A stretch of DNA of 64,000 bases from Bacteroidales bacterium (GTDB lineage: Bacteria > Bacteroidota > Bacteroidia > Bacteroidales > Bacteroidaceae). A program made the translations under genes and the position numbers. The notes beneath the pieces were generated by a model. It made no database searches. It had not been told where the DNA came from and saw only the letters and a program-made list of their open reading frames with translations. The stretch spans positions 25,883 to 89,882 of the forward strand of contig SFEP01000009.1 of assembly GCA_004557185.1 (NCBI GenBank), read 5' to 3'. Positions 7,592 through 16,487 of the stretch are shown here, in pieces (within the stretch, counting starts at the first letter, position 1; the number at the start of each line of letters is the position of its first letter).

Positions 7592-10351
7592 ATGGAACTC
7601 AAACATTACGTCATTGCCCTAGCGCACCCCCTGCGCCGCCTGCTGCTGCTTTCGTGCGGCCTCGCTGCCACCGCCCCCGCCCTCCACGCCCAGCACGAGG
7701 CACATGAACATGACTGCACCGTGCTCTGCACCTCCGCCGACAGTGCCCGCCTGCAACGCCTCTTTGCTGGAGCACGCCGCGCCGACACGAAGTCGTGGCC
7801 TGCCGGCACACACGAAAAGGTGGAAGCCCCCATACGCAACAGCGGAGAGGTCTACCAGTTCCGCCTCGCCCTCTGCATCACGCCCGAGGTGCTCGACGAG
7901 TTCTACGACGGCGGGCAATTCAGCAAGCAGAAGGTGTACGACTGGTGGCGCGCCACCGAGGCCGAACTCAACACCTACTACCGGCGCGATGTGGGCATTG
8001 AGTTGAAAATGATTATCGACGACCGCCTCATCATGTTCGAAAACAACACGGGCTTCGACATCCGCGTAGCAGGCACGCCCAACGCCCTCAACGGCACGCC
8101 CATCATCAGCGCCCTCATCGGTGCCGACAGTTACGACGTGGGTGTGCTCATCACCAAGTCCACCTCGTCGCTTGCAGGTCAGGCCTCGCTGGGCGGCGCG
8201 GCTTCGCCCTCCATGAAGGGCAACGCCTTTGCCATGACGCGCGTCGCTACCATTGCCCACGAAATGGGTCACCTCTTCGGCGCACAGCACACACACGTCA
8301 AGTCCGACGCCGACTACACCGAGCCGGGCTCGGGCCGCAGCCTCATGAGTTACGGTTCGCCGCGCGACTTCTTCTCGCTGAGCAGCGTGCGAGCCATGCG
8401 CAACCTGCTGCACGCCCTCAACGTCTACACCGACGAGGCACGCACCCCCGCCCTGGCCGACTACTCGCGCAACAGCGACACCGAGGGCACCAACATGCCT
8501 TACGCCTACGCCGAGAGCGGCGAGCAGCCCACCATCGACCGCGACCTGCTGGCACGGGAGTATGTGGTGACGAAGGGCTCAAAGTTCCAGTTCCAAATAC
8601 CGCTGCGCGAGACGCACCAGGACGACGTCTACTACACGGCGCACGGCATGGACTTCGGGTCTGACCTCGCCGCCAACGCCCTGCAGCCTGTCTACAAGCC
8701 CACCACCTCGGCCAGCCAGATGTTCCAGCCGCGCTACCGCAGTCCGCTCGAACTCGCCCCCGGCTCCCCCGAGAGCCAGTATTTTGAGCCCTACTCCGGC
8801 GACTCGCGCGTCGGCCTCTTCACCTTCGTGGTGGCCGCTCACGACCACTCGCTCTACGACAGCGAGAAGGTGCGTCTGCGCATTGTCGAGGGCGACCCCT
8901 TCACCGCTTCCATTGCGCAGCCCACCAACGCCACGCTCTACCGCTGGGGCCGCAAGATGGAGGTGCAGTGGACGCCGCTCACCCAGTTCTACGGCACCGA
9001 CAGCCGCATTCGCATCCTCCTCTCCACCGACTACGGCCAGACGTTCCCCTACATCCTTGCCGACGACGTGCCCAACACGGGCTCCTGGCTCGGCGCCTTC
9101 CCCTACATCACCATTGGCCGCACCGACTATCCCGGCTACGGCGGCACGCTGGGCGGCGGCGTGGTGAAGGTCGAGGTGAAAGGCGAGGCGGCCTACGACG
9201 TGGCACCCTCGGGCACGCCCTATTATTGGGACGGCTCGGCCTACGTCTACACGGGCGGCTTTACCATCGACAGCAGCAATGCGCGCTACCTCTTCCGCGA
9301 AGTCGCCACAGGCAACGCCGCACCCGAGCCTTACGTGCACCTGACCTCGGCCGACCTGCTGCCCGCCATGCCACAGCTCGAGGCTTACCGCTCCACCAAC
9401 ACCTCGCAGGTCTACACTGCCGTGGCCAACGAGGTGCGCGAGGGATGCCTCGTTCGCCGCACCTGGACGGCCACCATCTCGGGCGAGCCGTACACTTACA
9501 CGCAAATCTTCGAACTGCCCGCCGAGAAGGCTGCCAACGCCGCAGCCCTGAACCGTGCCCGCAACGATGCCCGCGAGGCCAAGGAACTCATCGACCACGA
9601 GGGCGAAGCGGGTTATCCTAAACCCTCGCTCGAGGCTTTCCAGACCCTCAAATCGCTCTACACCGCCGTCTATGCCCCCGACGGCCAGCCGCGCACCAGC
9701 CTCACCACAGCCGACGCACAGCGCCTGGCCGACGCCATAGATGCCCTGCGCGCCTGCACCGACGCCGACATCACTTATCCCGCCAAGGGCACTTACCTGC
9801 TCCGCTCCTACCAGGCGCTGCCAGCCACCACGCCTTATTATTACTATCACCGCGATGTGGCCGACGAACAGGTGGTGGAGACGTGGACCACCGACGAGGC
9901 TACTTCTACGCCCCTCACCCTCGATTGGAGCGGCGACGCACTGCTGCTGCACACCACCGCCGGCGACCTGCCTTACCTCGACGGCATGACGAACACTTAC
10001 GCCGACTTCCAGTTGCGCCGCGGCTTTGAGTGGGGCAGTTTCACCCTGCTCAGCCACTCTCTGCAGCAGGCCATGCTGAGCCGCAACGGCAGCATGTTCT
10101 CGCTCAACCACCGCTACGCCGACGACCCCATTGGCTATCTGTGCAACAACAACAGCAGCATGATTGTCTCCACCGACTTCCAGTTCGTAGCCCTCAGCGT
10201 CGATGAGCAGGGCACGCCTACAGGCATCGGCGGCATCAGCACCGCGCAGAGCGGCCGCCATGCTCACGTCTTCGACCTCAGTGGCCGCCGCGTCAGCCGT
10301 ACCCAAAGCGGTATCTACATCGTCAACGGACAAAAAATACTGGTACGATAA
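7592..10351 (+). CDS. Secreted reprolysin-like zinc metalloprotease with Por-type C-terminal tail
   Basis: The product is 919 residues. The ATG at 7592 follows an A-rich run and opens a signal peptide (LRRLLLLSCGLAATAPALHA, cut near residue 33). The zinc site HEMGHLFGAQH spans about 223-233 (His223, His227, His233), with a Met-turn candidate SLMSYGS about 25 residues later; both are hallmarks of metzincins of the M12B/reprolysin-like group. A long middle region of predicted beta-rich modules follows. The C-terminus (VFDLSGRRV, then GIYIVNGQKILVR) resembles Por secretion-system/type IX tails. Function: an extracellular or surface protease of unknown substrate. The upstream open codons 7274-7591 are excluded because the signal peptide starts at 7592. 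Confidence 0.88.
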   Translation: MELKHYVIALAHPLRRLLLLSCGLAATAPALHAQHEAHEHDCTVLCTSADSARLQRLFAGARRADTKSWPAGTHEKVEAPIRNSGEVYQFRLALCITPEVLDEFYDGGQFSKQKVYDWWRATEAELNTYYRRDVGIELKMIIDDRLIMFENNTGFDIRVAGTPNALNGTPIISALIGADSYDVGVLITKSTSSLAGQASLGGAASPSMKGNAFAMTRVATIAHEMGHLFGAQHTHVKSDADYTEPGSGRSLMSYGSPRDFFSLSSVRAMRNLLHALNVYTDEARTPALADYSRNSDTEGTNMPYAYAESGEQPTIDRDLLAREYVVTKGSKFQFQIPLRETHQDDVYYTAHGMDFGSDLAANALQPVYKPTTSASQMFQPRYRSPLELAPGSPESQYFEPYSGDSRVGLFTFVVAAHDHSLYDSEKVRLRIVEGDPFTASIAQPTNATLYRWGRKMEVQWTPLTQFYGTDSRIRILLSTDYGQTFPYILADDVPNTGSWLGAFPYITIGRTDYPGYGGTLGGGVVKVEVKGEAAYDVAPSGTPYYWDGSAYVYTGGFTIDSSNARYLFREVATGNAAPEPYVHLTSADLLPAMPQLEAYRSTNTSQVYTAVANEVREGCLVRRTWTATISGEPYTYTQIFELPAEKAANAAALNRARNDAREAKELIDHEGEAGYPKPSLEAFQTLKSLYTAVYAPDGQPRTSLTTADAQRLADAIDALRACTDADITYPAKGTYLLRSYQALPATTPYYYYHRDVADEQVVETWTTDEATSTPLTLDWSGDALLLHTTAGDLPYLDGMTNTYADFQLRRGFEWGSFTLLSHSLQQAMLSRNGSMFSLNHRYADDPIGYLCNNNSSMIVSTDFQFVALSVDEQGTPTGIGGISTAQSGRHAHVFDLSGRRVSRTQSGIYIVNGQKILVR

Positions 10352-10444
10352 GCCTACGCCACTCCTGCAGCCCACACCTACACGATACCACCCGCTACTT
10401 TGTGGGCCGCATCGCACTTCCTCCGAGCACAGTTTTTCACTACA

Positions 10445-10475
10445 CGGGATGGCATCCGCAAAGGGTGTCATCCCG
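10445..10475 (+). terminator. Hairpin after the metalloprotease gene
   Basis: CGGGATGGCATCC pairs imperfectly with GGGTGTCATCCCG around a short loop, followed by CTTTTGTT on the plus strand. It lies 94 bp after the stop. Confidence 0.6.
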
Positions 10476-10840
10476 CTTTTGTTCCGTACGTCAGCGGTCC
10501 TGCGGAAAGCACATAAGGCTTGCACGGACGGGAATAGTTCAAAAATAACGACGCACGGGGGGCGTCACAACGAAAAGCCGTGGGCGCATCTGCCGCAGGC
10601 TTCCGCTCTGCATGGCACCTACACCCCACTGAAGTAGGCCGAAGGCCGCACGTCCGCTGCTTTATCTGGCACATAAACCACTTAGTATAAAGGGGTTATA
10701 GCCTATGGAGTGAATACACCGAGGAGGCTTCTCTCCCACAATAGCTATGCTGAGGATCACGCCGCCCGTGTGGCTTGCATCGCCCAGCCATCATAGGCCA
10801 ACAGCACCCGCAGGGAGGGGCTTGGGGAGCGGCAAAAACA

Positions 10841-10912
10841 GATGCTACGTAAAATTTTTTACGTACGACGTGATTTTTTTTACGTACGACGTGATATTTT
10901 TTACGTAGCAGC
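10841..10912. repeat. 21-bp TACGT array, locus A
   Basis: Repeats of TTTACGTACGACGTGA with T-rich spacers: TACGT starts at 10860, 10881 and 10902, so the period is exactly 21 bp. The left end GATGCTACGTAAAA (10841-10854) is the inverse of the right end TTTTTTACGTAGCAGC, making the whole array an imperfect inverted repeat. Confidence 0.9.
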
Positions 10913-10998
10913 GGTTGTCCATCTCCTGCGTCATAGTTTGTCTCGCCAGCCATCTGCTGATCCCTCCCCGCTTTCCCATCGCCTTGCTGCATGAGCCC
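10909..10998. repeat. 90-bp dispersed core, copy 1
   Basis: This segment matches 34688-34777 in inverted orientation with four mismatches in 90 positions by hand alignment. In both places it joins a TACGT element on one side and, a little further away, a CCACGG array on the other. Confidence 0.88.
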
Positions 10999-11075
10999 AC
11001 ATCCAGCCGCCGCCCGCAGCAGGCCACGGGTTGACGGACCGCACGGAGGAATTTGGGAGAAAGAAAAAAATAGAA

Positions 11076-11139
11076 GCCGTGGAAACTTTCTTCCACGGCG
11101 TGGGACGTTTCTTCCACGGCGGGGTAACTTTTTCCCACG
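11076..11139. repeat. 21-bp CCACGG array, locus A
   Basis: GCCGTGGAAAC is followed by TTTCTTCCACGGCG at 11087, the same at 11108, and TTTTTCCCACG at 11129; all steps are 21 bp. The first and last arms are inverted relative to each other. Confidence 0.88.
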
Positions 11140-11334
11140 TTATGGATTTTCGGCGGCGTCAGCACCATGATGGGCGGCACGCCCGCCAGTTTGCTCACCT
11201 GCCGTGGGTAACAAGCCTTTACTACGGGCAAGCCCCGCCGTCGGGCGCCCTCATGCTCTGGCCAAAGCGTAGCATTCATTGACAAGCTACTGAAGAAACT
11301 CTACGAAAAGTGGCGAGGGGATGGGCAAAAGCCG

Positions 11335-11342
11335 TACTTTTG
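11335..11342 (+). promoter_or_regulatory. Candidate -7 element for murF
   Basis: TACTTTTG matches TAnnTTTG, 44 bases before the murF ATG. No clear -33 TTG is present at the usual distance. Confidence 0.5.
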
Positions 11343-11385
11343 CAACGAAATTATCCATTTATCCGCCTTTTATCTTACTTGTGTT

Positions 11386-12699
11386 ATGTCAAAGATAGCC
11401 TATACTTCGCTCGAGGAGCTTTACAGCCTGTTCCAGGCGCATAGCGTCATCACCACCGACACGCGGCACTGCCCCGAGGGCTCCCTCTTCTTCGCCCTGC
11501 GCGGGGAGCGCTTCGACGGCAACGCATTTGCCCTGCAAGCCCTGCAGGCGGGTTGCGCCTTTGCCGTGGTAGACGACCCCGACGTCGGGGGTGACGAACG
11601 GCTGCTGCACGTGCCCGATGTGCTCACTACGCTGCAACAGCTCGCGGCGCTGCACCGACGCACCCTGGGCACGCCCATCGTGCAGATAACGGGCACCAAC
11701 GGCAAGACGACCACCAAGGAACTCACCGCGGCCGTGTTGGCCCGCAAGTTCGACCTGCTGTGCACGCAGGGCAACTTCAACAACCACATTGGTGTGCCCA
11801 AAACCCTGCTGCAACTGCGCCCGCACCACCAGATGGCGGTGATTGAGACGGGTGCTAACCACCCTGGCGAAATTGCCCTGCTCACCGACCTCGTGCAGCC
11901 CGAGTGCGGCCTCATCACCAACGTGGGCATGGCTCACCTCGAAGGCTTCGGCTCGTTTGAGGGCGTGATGCGCACCAAGGGCGAACTCTACGACTACCTG
12001 CGCCACAAGCCCGGCGGCTTCATCTTTCTGCACGCCGACAACGAGCACCTGTGCCGCATGGCCGGCTCGCTGCCTGCCGTGCGCTACGGGCTGCCGGGGC
12101 ACGACTGCTACACCGAGGGCGAGGTGCTCGACTGCACGCCGTTCTTGCGACTGCGTTTCCGCACACAGGGCGGTGCGTGGCACGAGGTACAGACGCACCT
12201 GATTGGTGCCTACAACGTGGCCAACGTGCTGGCCGCCGCTGCCGTGGGAGCGCATTTCGGCGTGCCCGACGTCGACATTGCCGAGGCGCTGGCTGCCTAC
12301 GAGCCCACCAACAACCGCAGCGAATGGATGCGCACGCAGCGCAACGAACTGATAGTGGACGCCTACAACGCGAACCCCACGAGCATGAAGGCCGCGCTCG
12401 ACAACTTCGCCCTCATCGCCCACGACCACAAAATGGCCATCCTCGGCGAAATGCGCGAACTCGGCACGGCCTCCGACGAGGCTCACCGCGCCGTAGCCGC
12501 CCAGGCCGCCTCGCTGCACTGCGAGGAGGTGTGGCTGGTGGGCGAGGCCTTCCGTGCCCATGCCGCCGGCGCCCGCTGGTTCCCCTCCGTGGCCGAGGTG
12601 AAAGCCGCCCTCGAGGCCGAAGGTGCCCCCACCGGCCGTCTCATTCTGGTGAAGGGCTCGAACGGCACACGCCTGTTTGAACTGCCGGGGGTGCTGTGA
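11386..12699 (+). CDS. murF: UDP-N-acetylmuramoyl-tripeptide--D-alanyl-D-alanine ligase
   Basis: Cytoplasmic Mur ligase that adds D-Ala-D-Ala to the UDP-MurNAc tripeptide, completing the peptidoglycan precursor. The product is 437 residues, slightly shorter than the E. coli enzyme (about 450). The N-terminal substrate domain has the MurF-type DTRHCPEGSLFFALRGERFDG; the ATP loop TGTNGKTTTKEL is near residue 101-112; NFNNHIGVPKTLL, ETGANHPGEI and the C-terminal domain (YNANPTSMKAALDNF, LGEMRELG, VKGSNG) follow in order. The D-Ala-D-Ala donor enzyme Ddl is encoded elsewhere in the window (45163). The start at 11386 gives a full domain. Confidence 0.96.
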   Translation: MSKIAYTSLEELYSLFQAHSVITTDTRHCPEGSLFFALRGERFDGNAFALQALQAGCAFAVVDDPDVGGDERLLHVPDVLTTLQQLAALHRRTLGTPIVQITGTNGKTTTKELTAAVLARKFDLLCTQGNFNNHIGVPKTLLQLRPHHQMAVIETGANHPGEIALLTDLVQPECGLITNVGMAHLEGFGSFEGVMRTKGELYDYLRHKPGGFIFLHADNEHLCRMAGSLPAVRYGLPGHDCYTEGEVLDCTPFLRLRFRTQGGAWHEVQTHLIGAYNVANVLAAAAVGAHFGVPDVDIAEALAAYEPTNNRSEWMRTQRNELIVDAYNANPTSMKAALDNFALIAHDHKMAILGEMRELGTASDEAHRAVAAQAASLHCEEVWLVGEAFRAHAAGARWFPSVAEVKAALEAEGAPTGRLILVKGSNGTRLFELPGVL

Positions 12700-12779
12700 G
12701 AAAGAGGCAGGAGACAAGGAAAACCTAAACAACAAAAGTTTATCAGTCCACCGAATTTGTTCATTTGCACCGAAATATA

Positions 12780-12810
12780 TTTGGCAAAACCGAACATCTC
12801 CTTATATTTG
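12780..12810 (+). promoter_or_regulatory. Consensus promoter for higBA
   Basis: TTTG at 12780-12783, a 19-base spacer, TATATTTG at 12803-12810: a full match to the Bacteroidota promoter. The predicted start is near 12817, 70 nt before higB. Confidence 0.75.
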
Positions 12811-12886
12811 CAGCGAAAGAAATTGTCTTGTGATGGTTTCTCGCTCTCACTTGCCACCCCTTCTCTTTTTGAAGACACCTTTTACC

Positions 12887-13183
12887 ATGCATGTTATTTC
12901 CAGAAGTACATTAGTTGCGTATTATACAAAGAATCCCCAAGCAAAAGTGGCTCTTGAAGACTGGTTCACCAAAACCAGCAAAGCAAACTGGACATGTTTC
13001 GCAGATGTAAAACGTACCTTTAATAGTGTTGACAATGTTGGCAACCAGCACTATATTTTCAATATTAAAGGCAACGACTACAGGTTGGTGGTAGTTATAC
13101 AATTCACTCCGAAGAGAGTCTACATCCGGTTTGTAGGTACGCATGCCGAATACGACAGAATCAACAACATAAACCAAATATAA
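12887..13183 (+). CDS. higB: HigB-family toxin (ribosome-dependent mRNA interferase type)
   Basis: The product is 98 residues from the ATG at 12887 (MHVISRSTLVAYYTKNPQAK). Family blocks are LEDWFTKTSKANWTCFADVK, near-perfect spacing of YIFNIKGNDYRLVV, and RVYIRFVGTHAEYDRI, a typical HigB/RelE-like fold ending. Known family members cut mRNA on the ribosome. It precedes higA by 2 bases, the toxin-first order characteristic of HigBA. The open frame upstream (12677-12886) holds the promoter and is not coding. Confidence 0.9.
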   Translation: MHVISRSTLVAYYTKNPQAKVALEDWFTKTSKANWTCFADVKRTFNSVDNVGNQHYIFNIKGNDYRLVVVIQFTPKRVYIRFVGTHAEYDRINNINQI

Positions 13184-13185
13184 TT

Positions 13186-13551
13186 ATGGCACAAATCAAA
13201 AATGAAGCAGCATATAGGGTGGCTTTGCAGCGGATTGACGAACTGCTTCCGCTGGTTCATGACAACACACCCACAGACGACAAGCATTACCTGGAACTTG
13301 ACATGATTTCGGATATGGTAGAGGAATATGAAAGTGTGCACTATCCCATCCAGGCACCCTCGCTGGCCGACACGCTCAAACTGCGAATGTATGAGATGGG
13401 ACTTACCCAAGCCAAGATGGCCGAGATGTTAGGCATCAGCTGCGCACGTATTAGCGAAATCATATCTGGCAAAGGAGAACCCTCGCTAAGGACTGGGCGG
13501 GAAATGTGCCGCAAACTCAACATTGACCCGTCAGTAGTGTTGGGATTATAG
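13186..13551 (+). CDS. higA: HigA-family antitoxin with XRE helix-turn-helix
   Basis: The product is 121 residues. The N-terminal half (to about 60) is acidic and may bind the toxin. The C-terminal half has an XRE helix-turn-helix: LKLRMYEMGLTQAKMAEMLG, then ISCARISEIISGKGEPSL. It should neutralise HigB and repress the shared promoter at 12780-12810, as is known for the family. The two genes are AT-richer than the flanking murF and efflux genes, which suggests recent acquisition. No other mobile gene is next to them. Confidence 0.9.
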   Translation: MAQIKNEAAYRVALQRIDELLPLVHDNTPTDDKHYLELDMISDMVEEYESVHYPIQAPSLADTLKLRMYEMGLTQAKMAEMLGISCARISEIISGKGEPSLRTGREMCRKLNIDPSVVLGL

Positions 13552-13600
13552 GAGAAAGCCGCTTTTGCCACTGGGACTGGCTTGCTTCCCCCTTAGTTCT

Positions 13601-13672
13601 CGTCCGGCAAATCCGTTCACCACGCTCCTTTCACCTGCTGAAAGAGAGAAAAGGTGACGAATTTGCCGGACG
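13601..13672. repeat. Long inverted repeat after higBA
   Basis: The left arm CGTCCGGCAAATCCGTTCAC (from 13601) pairs with GGTGACGAATTTGCCGGACG (to 13672), about 18 of 20 pairs, with a 31-base loop. A weak T-rich tract follows. It could act as the higBA terminator or be the end of an old mobile insertion. Confidence 0.7.
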
Positions 13673-13856
13673 TACGCTTTTCCAAAAACTCGTTTTTATG
13701 TATGTATATGTGGTGAGAAAGCAGCGGCGGCGCACTTTGTCCTATTCTTCCCCTCATTCGCCCTCACTGCATGCCAGTTCGTTGGTCATTAAGTGGATTA
13801 TCTATTCTATTTCTCGCATTACACTCTCGTTACTGGTAATAACTATCAGAAAAGCG

Positions 13857-13864
13857 TAATTTTG
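13857..13864 (+). promoter_or_regulatory. Candidate -7 element for the efflux operon
   Basis: TAATTTTG matches TAnnTTTG, 60 bases before the ATG at 13924. The -33 region is weak. Confidence 0.5.
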
Positions 13865-13923
13865 CGGCAATCAAGCACCGGCCGCAGCCTTTTTGCGCGG
13901 CGGTGCACTGACAATCCAAACAC

Positions 13924-15381
13924 ATGAAACGACTACTTACCATTGTGCTCGCGGGCCTTTCGCTGGCAGCGCGGGCACAGAGCACGCTCTCACTCGACTC
14001 GTGCATGCTGATGGCCGAACGCTCCAACCTGCAACTGGCCATCGGGGCCGAAAAGGTGCGGCGCGCCAAGGCCGAAGCGCAGGCGGCCCGCACCAACTAC
14101 CTGCCCAAGGTGTCACTCGCTGCCGGCTACATGCGCAGCGGACGGGAGGTGCAACTGCTCAGCGACGGGCAAATCAACACGCTCAACAACGTGGGCACTG
14201 CCACGGCCACGCAGTTGGGCAACATGGCGCAGCAAATTGTGGCGCAGCACCCTGACCTGGCAGCACTCGTGCAGGGCATCGGGGCCTATCTGCCGCAACT
14301 GGCCGAACAGGGCAACGCGCTGGGACACGCCATCACCGACGCCTTTCACACCGACACGCGCAACATGACCGTGGGCACCGTGCTCCTCACGCAACCGCTC
14401 TACATGGGCGGCAAAATCAGAGCCTACGACCGCATCACGCGCCGCCAGGGCGAACTGGCCGAGAGCCAACTCGAAGCGGCACGCCGCGACCTGCGCCTGG
14501 ACGTGGAACGCACGTACTGGCAGATTGCTTCGCTGGCGGGCAAGAAACGGCTGGCCACGCAGTATCGCGACATGCTGAAGCAACTGCAAGGCGATGTGCA
14601 GAAGATGCACGCCGAGGGGCTGGCCACCAAAGCGTCGTGCCTGCAGGTGGACGTGAAGCTGAACGAGGCCGAAATGGCGCTGACCAAGGTGGACGACGCA
14701 CTGACGCTGCTGCGCATGGTGCTGTGTCGCCTGTGCGGTCTGCCCCTCGACAGCCGCCCTGTGCTGGCCGACGAGGGCGAGGCTTCGGTGGTCCACGACA
14801 CCACGCCCGTGCAACCCGACGCAGCGCTGGCCCTGGTGCAGCGGCCCGAAATGCAGCAACTCTCGCTGGCCGAGCAAATGCTTGACGACAAGGTGCGCAT
14901 CACCCGCAGCGACATGCTGCCACAACTGGCGCTGACGGGCGGATACCTGCTTTCCAACCCCAGCGTCTTCAACTCTTTCGAAAGGAAATTCAAAGGCACA
15001 TGGGGTGTGGGCGTGATGCTGAAAATGCCGGTGTGGAACTGGGGCGAAACGCGCTACAAGGTGCGGGCGGCCAAGAGCGACGCCGCCATGGCCCGCCTCG
15101 AAACAGCGGATGCCCGCAACAAGATTACGCTGCAAGTGACGCAGGAGGCTTTCCGCGTGAACGAGGCCGTGCAGCGCCTCACGCTCAGTCTGCGCAGCAT
15201 GGACACGGCGGCCGAAAACCTCCGCACGGCCTCCTTGGGCTTTACCGAGGGCGTCATCACCACCACCGACCTGCTGCAGGCCCAAACGGCGTGGCTGCAG
15301 GCGCACAACGACGTCATCGACGCCCGCATCGAAACCCGTCTGGCCCGCGCCGCCTACCACCACGCTTTAGGAGAGAAATAA
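13924..15381 (+). CDS. TolC-like outer-membrane efflux protein
   Basis: Outer-membrane channel of a tripartite exporter. The product is 485 residues with a signal peptide (MKRLLTIVLAGLSLAARAQ) and the OEP-family layout: long helices rich in Ala/Gln/Glu, two internally similar halves, and short strand segments such as YLPKVSLAAGYM and MLPQLALTGGYLLSN. The C-terminal half has FTEGVITTTDLLQAQTAWLQAHND, a block typical of TolC/OprM relatives. First gene of a four-gene rightward operon with a membrane fusion protein and two ABC-2 permeases. Confidence 0.92.
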   Translation: MKRLLTIVLAGLSLAARAQSTLSLDSCMLMAERSNLQLAIGAEKVRRAKAEAQAARTNYLPKVSLAAGYMRSGREVQLLSDGQINTLNNVGTATATQLGNMAQQIVAQHPDLAALVQGIGAYLPQLAEQGNALGHAITDAFHTDTRNMTVGTVLLTQPLYMGGKIRAYDRITRRQGELAESQLEAARRDLRLDVERTYWQIASLAGKKRLATQYRDMLKQLQGDVQKMHAEGLATKASCLQVDVKLNEAEMALTKVDDALTLLRMVLCRLCGLPLDSRPVLADEGEASVVHDTTPVQPDAALALVQRPEMQQLSLAEQMLDDKVRITRSDMLPQLALTGGYLLSNPSVFNSFERKFKGTWGVGVMLKMPVWNWGETRYKVRAAKSDAAMARLETADARNKITLQVTQEAFRVNEAVQRLTLSLRSMDTAAENLRTASLGFTEGVITTTDLLQAQTAWLQAHNDVIDARIETRLARAAYHHALGEK

Positions 15382-15460
15382 CAAAACAGCACCCATATGG
15401 CGCGCCCTGCCCGCGGCCTTTTCACCACGCAGCACAGCGCGCTTACTCCATTTATATATT

Positions 15461-16444
15461 ATGAAACGAGAGAAACCCAACTTTCTGCCTGCCGTCATCA
15501 CGCTGTGCGGTGTGGCAGCGCTTGTAATTATCGGCAGCCTCTACGCTTTCCGCGACGAACCCGACCTGACGCAGGGCGAAGCCGATGTGACGGAATACCG
15601 CGTGTCGAGCAAGGTGCCCGGCCGCATCCTGCGCTTCATGGTGAGCGAGGGCGACTATGTGCATGCCGGCGACACGCTCGCCATACTCGAAGCGCCCGAC
15701 CTGCAGGCTAAACTGAGTCAGGCTCAGGCCGCCGAGGCCGCTGCCGCCGCGCAGAGCCGCAAGGCGCAGAAGGGCGCACGGCAGGAGCAGATTAAGGCCG
15801 CCTACGAAATGTGGCAGAAGGCCCGTGCCGCCTCGCAGCTGGCGCAGAAGTCGTACGACCGTGTGAAACGCCTTTACGACCAGGGCGTGACCACGGCGCA
15901 GAAACTCGACGAAGTGACGGCGCAGCGCGACGCGGCACTGGCTACCGAGCAGGCCGCCAAGGCGCAGCACGACATGGCCGTGAACGGCGCCGAACGTGAG
16001 GACAAGGATGCGGCGGCCGCCATGGTGTCGCGCGCCAAGGGAGCCGTGAGCGAGGTGACGAGTTACGTGGCCGAAACGGTGCTCACGGCCTCGGCCGACG
16101 GCGAGGTGACGGACATCTTCCCGCAAGTGGGCGAACTGGTGGGCACGGGGGCTCCCGTGATGAACGTAGCCCTGATGCACGACATGTGGGTGACGTTTAA
16201 TGTGCGCGAGGACCGCCTGCAGCAGTTCAAGATGCACGGCACCGTGCACGCCGTCATTCCCGCACTGGGCAATAAGCGTTGCCAACTCAAGGTGTACTAC
16301 ATGAAGGACCGCGGCAGTTACGCCACGTGGAAAGCCACCAAGGCCACAGGCCAGTGGGACCGCAAGACCTTCGAGGTGAAGGCGCGCCCCGTGCAGAAGG
16401 TGGAGGGCCTGCGTCCCGGCATGAGCGTGCTGGTGGAGGAGTAA
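15461..16444 (+). CDS. HlyD/YbhG-like membrane fusion protein
   Basis: Periplasmic adaptor linking inner-membrane pump and outer-membrane channel. The product is 327 residues with an N-terminal anchor (LPAVITLCGVAALVIIGSLYAF). A biotinyl-lipoyl-like half (VSSKVPGRILRFMVSEGDYVHAGDTLA) precedes an Ala/Gln-rich coiled-coil hairpin (about 85-195). The second lipoyl half (VLTASADGEVTDIFPQVGELVGTG) and a beta-barrel domain follow. The start ATG at 15461 is preceded by CTCCATTTATATATT, one of the AT-rich motifs seen before several genes here. It sits 79 bp after the OMF gene. Confidence 0.92.
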   Translation: MKREKPNFLPAVITLCGVAALVIIGSLYAFRDEPDLTQGEADVTEYRVSSKVPGRILRFMVSEGDYVHAGDTLAILEAPDLQAKLSQAQAAEAAAAAQSRKAQKGARQEQIKAAYEMWQKARAASQLAQKSYDRVKRLYDQGVTTAQKLDEVTAQRDAALATEQAAKAQHDMAVNGAEREDKDAAAAMVSRAKGAVSEVTSYVAETVLTASADGEVTDIFPQVGELVGTGAPVMNVALMHDMWVTFNVREDRLQQFKMHGTVHAVIPALGNKRCQLKVYYMKDRGSYATWKATKATGQWDRKTFEVKARPVQKVEGLRPGMSVLVEE

Positions 16445-16487
16445 CGGCCGGCCCGCGTCACTGTTTTCACCCTATTTCCCCTACCCT

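Larger units (their letters stand above)
10352..11385. other. 1.03-kb repeat-rich gap without a gene
   Basis: From left to right it holds: a hairpin terminator after the protease gene (10445-10475); about 360 bp without recognisable features; a TACGT-type 21-bp array (10841-10912); a 90-bp core shared with 34688-34777 (10909-10998); a CCACGG-type 21-bp array (11076-11139); and a -7 element for murF (11335-11342). Open frames through it (minus 10845-11285, plus 11031-11282) arise because 21-bp arrays keep frame, and I do not call them. Confidence 0.7.
13552..13923. other. 372-bp gap between higA and the efflux operon
   Basis: It holds a long imperfect inverted repeat (13601-13672) just after higA and a -7 element (13857-13864) for the outer-membrane factor gene. 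No gene is seen. Confidence 0.6.

Noticed and set aside
10841..10912. CRISPR array
   Set aside because: Units are contiguous 21-bp copies with T-rich joins, not repeats separated by unique spacers, and no cas gene is near.
10845..11285. 146-residue minus-strand frame with CYVKNITSYVKK-type repeats
   Set aside because: The repeat part is the in-phase reading of the TACGT array; similar frames at 34554, 42605 and 51622 share only the DNA repeat and have unrelated ends.
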